From: JAUIAI01 sp041396685
Lineage (GTDB): Bacteria; Pseudomonadota; Gammaproteobacteria; Burkholderiales; Burkholderiaceae_E
Assembly (NCBI GenBank): GCA_041396685.1
Contig: JAWKYD010000003.1
Coordinates: 371,981 to 435,980, forward strand
DNA: 64,000 bases
Direction: 5' to 3'
Shown: in pieces, positions 8,873 through 16,489 of the stretch
Layout: each line of letters starts with the position of its first letter
How positions within the stretch are numbered: the first letter of the stretch is position 1
The notes under the pieces: model-generated
Database searches by the model: none
What the model was told of the DNA's origin: nothing
Seen by the model: the letters and a program-made list of their open reading frames with translations, nothing else
Position numbers and translations under genes: made by a program

Positions 8873-10081
8873 CTAACGACGCGCTGATCGGGCCCAGTCG
8901 GCGATGCGTGCGACGCCTTTCTCGATGTTCTGGTCCGAGGTCGCATAGCTGAACCGGATGTGCTGGCCGTCGTCGGGAACGCGGTGTCCGAAGTGGATGT
9001 CGGCAAGCACCGCCACACCGGCGTCGTGCAGCAGGCGCTTGCGCAGTTCTTCGGAATCGACGCAACCGGTCATCTTGCACAGTTCGGTGACATTGGGCCA
9101 GGCATAGAAGGCGCCGCCCGACGCCTGGCAGTCGATGCCCTCGACCTGATTGAGCAGGCGCACGATCAGATCACGGCGCTCCAGGAAACGGCCACGCATG
9201 TGCTCGGCATCGTCCTGCGGCCCCTCGATGGCGGCGACGGCCGCCCACTGTGAAATGTGCGAGGCGCAGGAATCGGTGTTCGTCACCCAGCGCGTCAGGG
9301 TGGGCGCCAGGGTGCGCGAAGCGGTAAAGCCGATGCGCCAGCCGGTCATGGCCCAGGTCTTCGAGCAGCCATCGGAAATGATCGTGCGCTCGAGCATGTC
9401 GGGCAGCGAGGCCAGCGATTGGAAGCTGCCGTCGAAGACCAGACGCGAATAGATCTCGTCGGCGTAGACCCAGATCTGCGGATGACGGCGCAGGATGTCC
9501 GCGATCGCCGCCAGGTCGTCGGCGGTCAGGATGCCGCCGGTCGGATTTTGCGGCGAATTCAGGATCAGCAGCCGGGTGCGGTCGGTGATCTTGGCCTCGA
9601 GTTCGGCCGGATCGAACGCGAACCGGCGCGACTCCCGCAGATAGAGCGGCACGGGCACCGCCCCGGCGGCCCGGATCTGCGATTCGTAGATGGGAAACCC
9701 CGGCACCGGATAGATGACTTCGTCACCCTTGCCGAAGTCGGTGACCGACATCACCACGTAGCCGATGAAGGGCTTGGCGCCACCACCGATGACGACATCG
9801 TCGGGATCGATCTCGACGCCGCGCATGCTGCTCATGTAGCGGGCCGCGGCGGCACGCAGCTCGGGAATGCCCGCGCTGGGCGTATAGCCGTGGCGGCCGC
9901 CGCGGATCGCCTCGATGCCGGCTTCCTGCACGTGCAGGGGGGCCGGGAAATCCGGTTGCCCGATGCAGAACGAGACGATGTCTTTGCCCTTGGCGGCGAG
10001 GGCGCCGACCTCGGCCAGCACGACGAAGGCATTTTCGGTGCCCAGGCTATGGGCGCGTTCGGACAGTTTCAGCGATCTCAC
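8873..10081 (-). CDS. Pyridoxal phosphate-dependent aminotransferase, class I/II
   Basis: A 402-residue fold-type I aminotransferase. The Schiff-base lysine is in SDGCSKTWAMTGWRIGF. Substrate and cofactor segments IGQPDFP, YTPSAGIPELR, LNSPQNPTGG and YADEIYS, and the C-terminal arginine in HIRFSYATS, are all present. The start is set at GTG 10081 because a GGAG sits 8 bases upstream. A TTG at 10093 is also in frame but would place that GGAG inside the gene. Family members transaminate aspartate, aromatic or branched-chain amino acids, and the exact substrate is not decidable here. A histidine kinase/response regulator pair lies upstream on the same strand. Confidence 0.9.
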   Translation of the reverse strand: MRSLKLSERAHSLGTENAFVVLAEVGALAAKGKDIVSFCIGQPDFPAPLHVQEAGIEAIRGGRHGYTPSAGIPELRAAAARYMSSMRGVEIDPDDVVIGGGAKPFIGYVVMSVTDFGKGDEVIYPVPGFPIYESQIRAAGAVPVPLYLRESRRFAFDPAELEAKITDRTRLLILNSPQNPTGGILTADDLAAIADILRRHPQIWVYADEIYSRLVFDGSFQSLASLPDMLERTIISDGCSKTWAMTGWRIGFTASRTLAPTLTRWVTNTDSCASHISQWAAVAAIEGPQDDAEHMRGRFLERRDLIVRLLNQVEGIDCQASGGAFYAWPNVTELCKMTGCVDSEELRKRLLHDAGVAVLADIHFGHRVPDDGQHIRFSYATSDQNIEKGVARIADWARSARR

Positions 10082-10168
10082 GGCGGTCTCCAAATCGAAC
10101 CGCGGATGATACCCAAGGAGGGGGCGGACGGTTTGGCGACGGGCGAACGTCCCCGAACGGCCGGAGGC

Positions 10169-11671
10169 TCAGATCTGGGCCGTCGGCGAGGCCAGGCTCT
10201 GGGGCAGCATGATGAAGAATGTCGAGCCCTTGCCGGGAGCGCTGGTCAGCCCGGCCTTGCCGCCGTGCAGTTCGGCGACCCGGCGCACGATCGCCAACCC
10301 GAGCCCGGAGCTGCCGCGCGTCGCGCGGTGCTTGCTCGCCTGGTAGAAGGCGTCGAACACGCGCGGCTGCTCGTCGGGGGCAATGCCCGGGCCGGTGTCG
10401 CTGACTTCGACGCGCATCTCGGCGGTGTCGGGGCGTACGACCACGGTGACCTCGCCACCTTGCGGGGTCACCCGCAGGGCGTTGTCGATCAGATTCGACA
10501 GCGCGCGCTCGATCAGGCCGGCATCGATGGGTGTGAGCGGCAGACCGTCGGGATAGTCGAGCGTCAGCCGCACACCGGCGGCGTCGGCGCGCTCGCCAAA
10601 GCGCAGCACGACGTCATCGGCGAGCTCGCCCAGCGACATCGGCTCGCGCTCGGCCTTGAACTCCGGATTGTCCAGCCGGGCCACCTCCGCGAGTGCGTCG
10701 ATCAGGTTCTTGAGGTGCGTGGCATTGTGCAGAGCCCGTTCGTTCAGATGCGCCTGCTCGCAGGGCTTGAGCGAATCCGCCTTCAGGCGGATGGTCTCGA
10801 GCTGGGCCGTGAGCGCGGTCAGCGGCGTGCGCAGATCGTGCGACACGCTCGCGACCATCTCGCGGCGCTTGGTGTCGGCCTGGGTGACGCGCTCCATTTC
10901 GGCACGCAAACGATCGAGCATGTCGCGAAACGCCCGACCCAGCCGACCGATCTCGTCGTTGCGGCTGCAATGGGGTATCGCGTTGATGGGCACCTCGAAG
11001 GGCTCGGCAAAGCCGGTTCCCTTGATGCGCTCGGCCACGCGGGTCAGCGCCACCAGGGGGCGCGTGAACATGGCGATGATTGCCATCGTCAGCAGCGCGC
11101 CCACGGTGAGCGTGATGAGCGCGAACTTGACCGCGCCCGCGATCGCGTAGGTCTTGAGCAGGTGCAGCGGATGGGTGTCGGTGTCGGCGTTGCGGGCCAC
11201 CACGTACAGCCACGCCCGCTGCTCGCCGTCGACCACCAGAGGCCTGGCGGCAACGATGCACTTGGCGCCGATGGCGTCCGGGTCGTCGCCGAACACCGGA
11301 TTGCGTACCGAGGCGTCGCCACCGGCGCGCACGGGATCCAGATCGATCTGGTACGAACTCCAGAACAGCCGGCTCTCGCCGGCCGAGGCCAGCACCCGGC
11401 CATCGTTGCCGACCAGGTACAGGCCGACCGAGGGTTCGTAGAGGGTGTACTGGCGTAGCTGGTCACCGAAAGACGACGGCCGGGCCCGGTACCTCTCCCA
11501 CATGTCGGGGTGCATCGCCAGGAGTCGCTCGGCAAAGCGTATCGAGCGCTCGTACTGCATGTCCGCGTAATAGTTTCGGACGGCGTTGTAGAGGACGATC
11601 GACAACACCGATGCGATGGCCAGCCCGAACACGGCAACCAGAAACAGAATACGGGCGCGCAGCGACGTCAT
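10169..11671 (-). CDS. Two-component sensor histidine kinase
   Basis: A 500-residue inner-membrane kinase. A membrane segment near residues 7-26, a periplasmic sensor domain to about residue 165 and a second membrane segment precede a HAMP linker. The HisKA domain has the phospho-accepting His in SVSHDLRTPLTAL. The ATPase domain shows the N box NLIDNALR, G1 DTGPGI and G2 SSGLGLAIV. The start at 11671 leaves one base after the response regulator stop, so the pair is cotranscribed and coupled. Overall layout resembles BaeS/EnvZ-type kinases. The periplasmic signal is unknown. Confidence 0.9.
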   Translation of the reverse strand: MTSLRARILFLVAVFGLAIASVLSIVLYNAVRNYYADMQYERSIRFAERLLAMHPDMWERYRARPSSFGDQLRQYTLYEPSVGLYLVGNDGRVLASAGESRLFWSSYQIDLDPVRAGGDASVRNPVFGDDPDAIGAKCIVAARPLVVDGEQRAWLYVVARNADTDTHPLHLLKTYAIAGAVKFALITLTVGALLTMAIIAMFTRPLVALTRVAERIKGTGFAEPFEVPINAIPHCSRNDEIGRLGRAFRDMLDRLRAEMERVTQADTKRREMVASVSHDLRTPLTALTAQLETIRLKADSLKPCEQAHLNERALHNATHLKNLIDALAEVARLDNPEFKAEREPMSLGELADDVVLRFGERADAAGVRLTLDYPDGLPLTPIDAGLIERALSNLIDNALRVTPQGGEVTVVVRPDTAEMRVEVSDTGPGIAPDEQPRVFDAFYQASKHRATRGSSGLGLAIVRRVAELHGGKAGLTSAPGKGSTFFIMLPQSLASPTAQI

Positions 11672-11672
11672 C

Positions 11673-12374
11673 TCAGCGGCGGTCGGTGAAGCGATAGCCG
11701 ACGCCGCGCACGGTGAGCACGTAGCGTGGATGCGCCGGGTCGGTCTCGATCTTGCCGCGCAGGCGGTTGATGTGCGTGTTGACGTTGTGCTCGTAGCCCT
11801 CGAACGTCGTCCCCCAGACCGCATCGAGCAACTGCATGCGCGTGAAAGCCCGGCCCGGGTGGCGCGCGAAGTGGTAGAGCAGTTCGAATTCCTTGGCCGT
11901 CAAGGGCACGGGCCGGCCGGCGAGCCGCGCCTCGCGCGCGACCGGGTCGATCTCCAGTTCGTGCACACGCAGCGCCTCGGTGGTTTCCTGCGGCACCTGC
12001 TGAAGCAGTTCGCTGCGGCGCAGCAAGGCCTTGACCCGGGCCTGCAGTTCCGGAACGGAGAAGGGCTTGGGAAGGTAGTCGTCGGCGCCCAGTTCCAGAC
12101 CCAGCACGCGGTCGATCTCACCCGAGCGGGCGGTGAGCATCAGCACCGGAACCGGATTGCGATCCATGCGCAGGCTGCGCACCACGTCCATGCCGTCGCG
12201 GCCCGGCAACATCACGTCGAGCACGATGAGATCGTAATCGCCGCTGCTGGCACGCGCGTAGGCGCTATCGCCGTCGCCGACACAATCCACTTTCAAGCCG
12301 AGGTCACCAACGTGCATCGCGATCAGATCGGCGATGTCTTTCTGGTCCTCGACGACGAGTACGAGCTTGTCCAT
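11673..12374 (-). CDS. OmpR/PhoB family response regulator
   Basis: A 233-residue transcription factor. The N-terminal receiver has the acidic pocket VVEDQKD, the phospho-acceptor Asp in LIVLDVMLPG and the conserved Lys in LPKPFS. The C-terminal winged helix carries LTAKEFELLYHFARHPGRAF and the recognition region NTHINRLRGKI...VRGVGYRF. It is the first gene of a two-gene operon with the histidine kinase. A 7-bp inverted repeat in the divergent intergenic region upstream is a candidate operator. Targets are unknown, but the divergent sigma factor gene is an obvious one to test. Confidence 0.93.
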   Translation of the reverse strand: MDKLVLVVEDQKDIADLIAMHVGDLGLKVDCVGDGDSAYARASSGDYDLIVLDVMLPGRDGMDVVRSLRMDRNPVPVLMLTARSGEIDRVLGLELGADDYLPKPFSVPELQARVKALLRRSELLQQVPQETTEALRVHELEIDPVAREARLAGRPVPLTAKEFELLYHFARHPGRAFTRMQLLDAVWGTTFEGYEHNVNTHINRLRGKIETDPAHPRYVLTVRGVGYRFTDRR

Positions 12375-12432
12375 TCGCGCAGCATAGCAACGCAGAGACG
12401 CTTCGGGCGGACCGTCGATCGGAGTCCATCGA

Positions 12433-12461
12433 ATCACGACGATTCGTTATCAAATCGTGAT
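12433..12461. promoter_or_regulatory. Inverted repeat between response regulator and sigma factor genes
   Basis: A perfect 7-bp inverted repeat, ATCACGA and TCGTGAT, with 15 bases between arms. An inner CGATT/AATCG pair overlaps it. It lies in the 155-base gap between the divergent response regulator (start 12374) and sigma factor (start 12530). The position suits an operator controlling one or both genes. The binding protein is not known. Confidence 0.45.
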
Positions 12462-12529
12462 CTGACGGACATCGCCACGATAGGGGGGCTCGAGACAATC
12501 GCTGCAACGACTATCGCAATGGAGCAGAC

Positions 12530-13102
12530 ATGTCCTCGACCAGCACGATCCCGCAGATGGGATTCGACCGGATCGCCGCCGCCGACCTGGCCGCTCACCG
12601 GGCGGCGATGATGCGTTTTGCCCGCCGCCGGGTGCGCGACGAGTCGCTGGCCGAGGATGCGGTGCAGGAAGCCCTGGCCAGCGCGCTGGCGTCGTTCGAC
12701 AGCTTCGAAGGTCAGTCGGCGTTGCGCACCTGGCTGATCGGCATCCTGAATCACAAGATTCAGGACGCCTTTCGGCGCGAGTCACGCTACGTTCATCCGG
12801 TCGTCGAGGGCGCGGGCGACGAGATCTTCGACGCGTTGATCGCAGCCGGTCCGATCGATGCCGAGCGCATTGCCAGCGATCCTGCGGTCGAGGTCGCGCG
12901 CTGGCGTCTGGGCTCGGCCCTGGGTGAGGCGATCGATCGTCTGCCGGGCAATTTGCGCGAGGTATTCCAACGCCAGGTGCTCGAAGGACAGAGCACCGAA
13001 GAGGTGTGCTCGGCACTGGGCATCAGCGAGAGCAATTGCTGGGTTCGCCTGCATCGGGCTCGCAAGCGCCTTGCCGGCGAGGTGAGCGCGCACCTGAACT
13101 GA
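12530..13102 (+). CDS. ECF-type RNA polymerase sigma factor
   Basis: A 190-residue sigma-70 family protein with only the sigma2 and sigma4 regions. Region 2 shows AEDAVQEALASALASF and ALRTWLIGILNHKIQDAFRR. Region 4 shows VFQRQVLEGQSTEEVCSALG followed by the helix-turn-helix ISESNCWVRLHRARKRL. Such factors direct RNA polymerase to stress or envelope regulons and are usually paired with an anti-sigma gene just downstream. Here the next gene is convergent argF, so no adjacent anti-sigma factor exists. Control may come from the divergent two-component pair. Confidence 0.92.
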   Translation: MSSTSTIPQMGFDRIAAADLAAHRAAMMRFARRRVRDESLAEDAVQEALASALASFDSFEGQSALRTWLIGILNHKIQDAFRRESRYVHPVVEGAGDEIFDALIAAGPIDAERIASDPAVEVARWRLGSALGEAIDRLPGNLREVFQRQVLEGQSTEEVCSALGISESNCWVRLHRARKRLAGEVSAHLN

Positions 13103-13151
13103 GCGCTCGGACCAGCGCCCGTCGCGACTCACGACGGCCCTGGGTCGTCGG

Positions 13152-14069
13152 TCAGTCGACGCGGCCCAGGAGCAGAAACTCCATCAACGCCTTCTGCGCA
13201 TGGAGGCGGTTCTCGGCTTCGTCCCAGACCACCGATTGCGGGCCGTCGATGACTTCGGCGGTGACTTCCTCGCCACGATGCGCGGGCAGGCAGTGCATGT
13301 AGACGGCGTCCGGATGGGCCTGCGACATCTTGGCGGCATCGACGCACCAGTCGGCGAAGGCCGCGCGCCGCGAGGCATCTTCTGCCTCGAAGCCCATACT
13401 GGTCCACACGTCGCTCGTGACCAGATGCGCGCCGCGACAGGCCTGCATCGGGTCGTCGAACACGCTGACGTGGTCGCGACTGTTCAGTCCCAGGTTGTCG
13501 AAATCGACCTCGTAGCCGGGCGGTGTGGAAATGTTGAGGTGGAAACCCAGTTGCTCGGCCGCCTGCAGCCAGGAGTTGGCCATGTTGTTGCCATCGCCGA
13601 TCCAGGCAACCGTGCGGCCTTCGATCGCACCGCGGTGCTCGATGAAGGTGTAGACATCGGCCAGGATCTGGCAGGGATGATGCTGGTTGGTCAGTCCGTT
13701 GATGACCGGCACGTTCGAAAACTGCGCAAAGCGCTCGACGACCGATTGTTCGAAGGTTCGGATCATGACCAGGTCGCACATACGCGACACGACGCGCGCC
13801 GCGTCCTCGACGGGTTCACCCCGGCCGAGTTGGGAGTCGCGCGTGCTCATGAAGATGGCGTGGCCGCCCAACTGCGCCATGCCGGCTTCGAACGACAGCC
13901 GGGTGCGGGTACTGGCCTTTTCGAAGATCATCACCAGCGAGCGGTCGGCCAGCGGCTGATAGGGCTCGTAGCGCTTGTAGCGCGTCTTGATCAGGCGGGT
14001 GCGCTCGAACAGATAGGCGAGTTCTTGCGCGCTCAAGTCGTTGAATTGCAGAAAGTGGCGCGGTTCCAT
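13152..14069 (-). CDS. argF: Ornithine carbamoyltransferase
   Basis: A 305-residue enzyme that makes citrulline from ornithine and carbamoyl phosphate. The carbamoyl-phosphate loop STRTR is at residues 53-57. HPCQ and the ornithine-binding HCLPAHRGEE near the C-terminus are intact, as is the SMG motif in TSMGFE. Length is typical. It has a recognisable promoter about 155 bases upstream, leaving a long untranslated leader. It is divergent from the DUF3579 gene, an arrangement in line with other betaproteobacteria. Confidence 0.97.
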   Translation of the reverse strand: MEPRHFLQFNDLSAQELAYLFERTRLIKTRYKRYEPYQPLADRSLVMIFEKASTRTRLSFEAGMAQLGGHAIFMSTRDSQLGRGEPVEDAARVVSRMCDLVMIRTFEQSVVERFAQFSNVPVINGLTNQHHPCQILADVYTFIEHRGAIEGRTVAWIGDGNNMANSWLQAAEQLGFHLNISTPPGYEVDFDNLGLNSRDHVSVFDDPMQACRGAHLVTSDVWTSMGFEAEDASRRAAFADWCVDAAKMSQAHPDAVYMHCLPAHRGEEVTAEVIDGPQSVVWDEAENRLHAQKALMEFLLLGRVD

Positions 14070-14228
14070 GACAGCAAGACCTTGATTGGAATGACGCCCG
14101 GTGCGCGGACCCCGGTCTGTTCCTGGAGCAGCGGGGGTCGGGCACGCGAGGCGGGCGCTACGGACACCCGCTGCACCCAGACCGGACTGACTGTCCGGGA
14201 AAAGCCGCCGGCCATCACCCGAGTCACG

Positions 14229-14257
14229 ATTGTAGGGTATGGACCACGCTATTCCAA
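14229..14257 (-). promoter_or_regulatory. Sigma-70 promoter for argF
   Basis: On the minus strand TTGGAA (14252-14257) and TACAAT (14229-14234) are separated by exactly 17 bases. Transcription would start near 14222, about 150 bases before the argF ATG. The leader contains a small hairpin, CCGGAC/GTCCGG at 14182-14198. Confidence 0.6.
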
Positions 14258-14280
14258 CGATCCGCGGCGTTCCAGCCGCC

Positions 14281-14286
14281 TATAAT
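14281..14286 (+). promoter_or_regulatory. -10 box for the DUF3579 gene
   Basis: A perfect TATAAT lies only 8 bases before the ATG at 14295, so the transcript would begin almost at the start codon. No convincing -35 element is visible. Confidence 0.5.
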
Positions 14287-14294
14287 CGTTGACC

Positions 14295-14639
14295 ATGCCG
14301 CAATCCGATACTCCCCTCTCTTTCGTCATCGTCGGCCGCACGCAGGCGGGCCAGACATTCCGTCCGAGCGACTGGGCGGAGCGGCTGTGCGGGGTGATGT
14401 CGCAATACCGGCCGAAGCGGCGCGCCGGCTCGCATCTGACCTACTCGCCATTCGTCATGCCGGGTCAGCATCAGGGCGTCAAGGCCGTGTTCGTCGATGC
14501 AGCGCTTTACGCGCTCGAGCCCATGGCCTTCCGGTTTCTCGAGAACTTTGCGCGGGACAACCACCTGGTCATCGAGCCTCAAGGCGGCGGTGCAGCCGCG
14601 GATCAAACTCCCCGCGCCGCGGCCTCCTTGACGCATTAG
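14295..14639 (+). CDS. DUF3579 domain-containing protein
   Basis: A small soluble protein of 114 residues. The segment FRPSDWAERLCGVMSQYRP, followed by LTYSPFV and the tail region ALEPMAFRFLENFARDNHL, matches the DUF3579 family, which I know mainly from betaproteobacteria. Its function is unknown. The ATG at 14295 is preferred over an in-frame TTG at 14289 because of the -10 box just upstream. The C-terminal 20 or so residues are low-complexity. It is divergent from argF. Confidence 0.85.
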   Translation: MPQSDTPLSFVIVGRTQAGQTFRPSDWAERLCGVMSQYRPKRRAGSHLTYSPFVMPGQHQGVKAVFVDAALYALEPMAFRFLENFARDNHLVIEPQGGGAAADQTPRAAASLTH

Positions 14640-14694
14640 GCGAACTCTCCGTCGTAAGGTGGCGTAAACGCTGCAATTTTCTTGCAATCCGATT

Positions 14695-14723
14695 TTGGGA
14701 TTTGCGGCGGTGTTGGCTACAAT
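14695..14723 (+). promoter_or_regulatory. Sigma-70 promoter for the receiver-domain gene
   Basis: TTGGGA (14695-14700) and TACAAT (14718-14723) are separated by 17 bases. The expected start point is about 90 bases before the ATG at 14819. Confidence 0.5.
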
Positions 14724-14818
14724 CGCGGAAACGGTGGCCGAATTCTCATCGACTCGGCGTCACCGAGCCATAACGCACCGGCCCATGAGCCGCCGTGCGG
14801 CCAGAGGAATCGCTATCC

Positions 14819-15652
14819 ATGAGTCTTCAACTCGCGTCGATCGACGCGCGCGATGATCGGCGCCCCGAGTTCAGGGTTGCCCTGTTCGGCCTGACATCCC
14901 AGTTCCAGCACGTGTTGGAAGTCGTGACCCGTCATGCGCGTCACAATCCCTACCGTTTCCGGGTGGCGGACAACCGGGCCGCGCATTCGTTCGACATCGC
15001 CGTCGTCGACATGACCGCCGACGGCGGGCCCGAACTCGCTCTCACGCTGCAGCGGATGCTCAACGGGCGACCGGTGGTGCGTGTCGGACGACGTTCCGAT
15101 TCCAGCCGGGGCCGCGACGATGTTGTCGACAAGAACTTTGCACGTGAGGTCCTGGGGGCTCTCAATGCATTCGTCGAAACCCATCTCGGATTGCCAGAGC
15201 GCGCCGCCGGCGCTGCCGGGGCCGTCACGCCGGTGCGGCCTCGCAAGCCGCGTGCCCTGATCGTGGACGACAGCCCGACCGTGCGTCGTCAGCTTGCGGC
15301 CGCGCTGCATCAGATGGGAATGTCGAGCGAGTCAGTCGGCTCGGCGCGCGAGGCGCTCGAGCAATTGCAGCGCAGCGACTACGATCTGGTGTTCGCCGAT
15401 GTCGTCATGCCCGGTCAGGATGGCTACCAGCTGACGCGCGAGATCAAGCGCACCCAGTCGCTCAAGGGCGTGCCGGTGATCATCCTGACCAGCCGGTCGT
15501 CACCGTTCGATCTTGCGCGCGGCGCGCTGGCCGGTTGCAGCAGCTACCTGGTCAAGCCGGTCTCGCTGCAGTCCCTGCGCGACACAGTGCATCGCCAGTT
15601 GCAACGAATCGGTCCGCGCCGGGCCGATGCCGCTTTGCTCGGTGTGACCTGA
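14819..15652 (+). CDS. Response regulator with C-terminal receiver domain
   Basis: A 277-residue protein. Residues about 145-265 form a CheY-like receiver with the acidic pair in LIVDDSPTVRR, phospho-acceptor Asp194 in VFADVVMPGQDG, the Thr/Ser in VIILTSRSS and Lys in YLVKPVS. The N-terminal 130 residues look like a degenerate receiver-type fold (FRVALFGL...FDIAVVDM) without the acidic pocket. There is no DNA-binding or enzymatic output domain, so it probably signals by protein contact, as twitching or chemotaxis receivers do. An AGAGGA ribosome binding site precedes the ATG. It has its own promoter and no kinase neighbour. Confidence 0.85.
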   Translation: MSLQLASIDARDDRRPEFRVALFGLTSQFQHVLEVVTRHARHNPYRFRVADNRAAHSFDIAVVDMTADGGPELALTLQRMLNGRPVVRVGRRSDSSRGRDDVVDKNFAREVLGALNAFVETHLGLPERAAGAAGAVTPVRPRKPRALIVDDSPTVRRQLAAALHQMGMSSESVGSAREALEQLQRSDYDLVFADVVMPGQDGYQLTREIKRTQSLKGVPVIILTSRSSPFDLARGALAGCSSYLVKPVSLQSLRDTVHRQLQRIGPRRADAALLGVT

Positions 15653-15693
15653 GCGCCCGATCTCGGCTGAAATCGCGCACGACGCCGAAAGAA

Positions 15694-15727
15694 AAAGGCG
15701 GCGAGGGCCCGAGCCCCGACCGCCTTT
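15694..15727 (-). terminator. Rho-independent terminator after efp
   Basis: AAAGGCGG (15694-15701) and CCGCCTTT (15720-15727) form a stem whose loop holds a further GGG/CCC pairing. Read on the minus strand, the stem is followed by TTTTTCTTT, which suits termination of efp transcripts. On the plus strand there is no T run. Confidence 0.6.
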
Positions 15728-15855
15728 CAGCGTCTTGGTAGCGCCAGCCGCCTAGCCGTCTTGGGGCACCGGCCCCCCGGCCGCATTCCAGCGACTTGCT
15801 GACTTGCCATCGCCGGCCCATCCAGGCGGCCGGCTCTCGCATGCGCCGCGGCCGA

Positions 15856-16419
15856 TCAGGCCTTGACGCGGTTCTTGTATTCGTTTGTCCGGGTGTCGAC
15901 CTCGACCTTGTCGCCGATGTTCACGAACGCCGGGACCTGGATCTCGTACCCGGTGGGCGCCAGACGAGCGGGTTTCATGACCTTGCCGCTGGTGTCGCCC
16001 TTGACGGCCGGCTCGGTGTATTCGACTTCGCGAACCACGGAGTTCGGCATCTCGACGGAGATCGCCTTGCCGTCGTAGAAAACGACTTCGCAGGGCATGC
16101 CGTCTTCGAGATAGTTGAGGGCATCGCCCATCGACTCGCCCTCGACCTCGTACTGGTTGTACTCATCGTCCATGAACACGTACATCGGGTCGGCGAAGTA
16201 CGAGTAGCTGACCTCCTTGCGCTCGAGGACCTGAACCTCGAACTTCTCGTCGGCCTTGTAGACGGTTTCGGTGCCCGAGCCGGTCAGAAGATTCTTGAGC
16301 TTCATCTTGACCACGGCCGAATTGCGGCCCGATTTGTTGTACTCGGCGCGCTGTACGACCATCGGGTCGTTGCCGATCATGATCACATTGCCGGTGCGGA
16401 GTTCTTGAGCTGTTTTCAT
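15856..16419 (-). CDS. efp: Elongation factor P (arginine-type)
   Basis: A 187-residue translation factor that relieves ribosome stalling at consecutive prolines. The N-terminal KOW-like domain carries the modification loop NKSGRNSAVV with Arg32 at its tip. That places it in the group activated by rhamnosylation rather than lysylation at Lys34. OB domains follow, ending GDKVEVDTRTNEYKNRVKA. The gene for the matching glycosyltransferase, earP, lies just upstream on the same strand. Length is typical. Confidence 0.97.
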   Translation of the reverse strand: MKTAQELRTGNVIMIGNDPMVVQRAEYNKSGRNSAVVKMKLKNLLTGSGTETVYKADEKFEVQVLERKEVSYSYFADPMYVFMDDEYNQYEVEGESMGDALNYLEDGMPCEVVFYDGKAISVEMPNSVVREVEYTEPAVKGDTSGKVMKPARLAPTGYEIQVPAFVNIGDKVEVDTRTNEYKNRVKA

Positions 16420-16489
16420 CGGTGTATACCGCGAGAAACTAAACCCTCGATGTTAGCAAATCGGCGGATTTCCGGCTGGCCTCGGGCAA

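Noticed and set aside
9257..11458. A 733-codon plus-strand frame opposite the aminotransferase and histidine kinase
   Set aside because: It shows no family resemblance and only reflects GC-rich antisense openness; both opposite genes are well supported.
13200..14285. A 361-codon plus-strand frame opposite argF
   Set aside because: Antisense to argF and overlapping the argF promoter; no recognisable domain.
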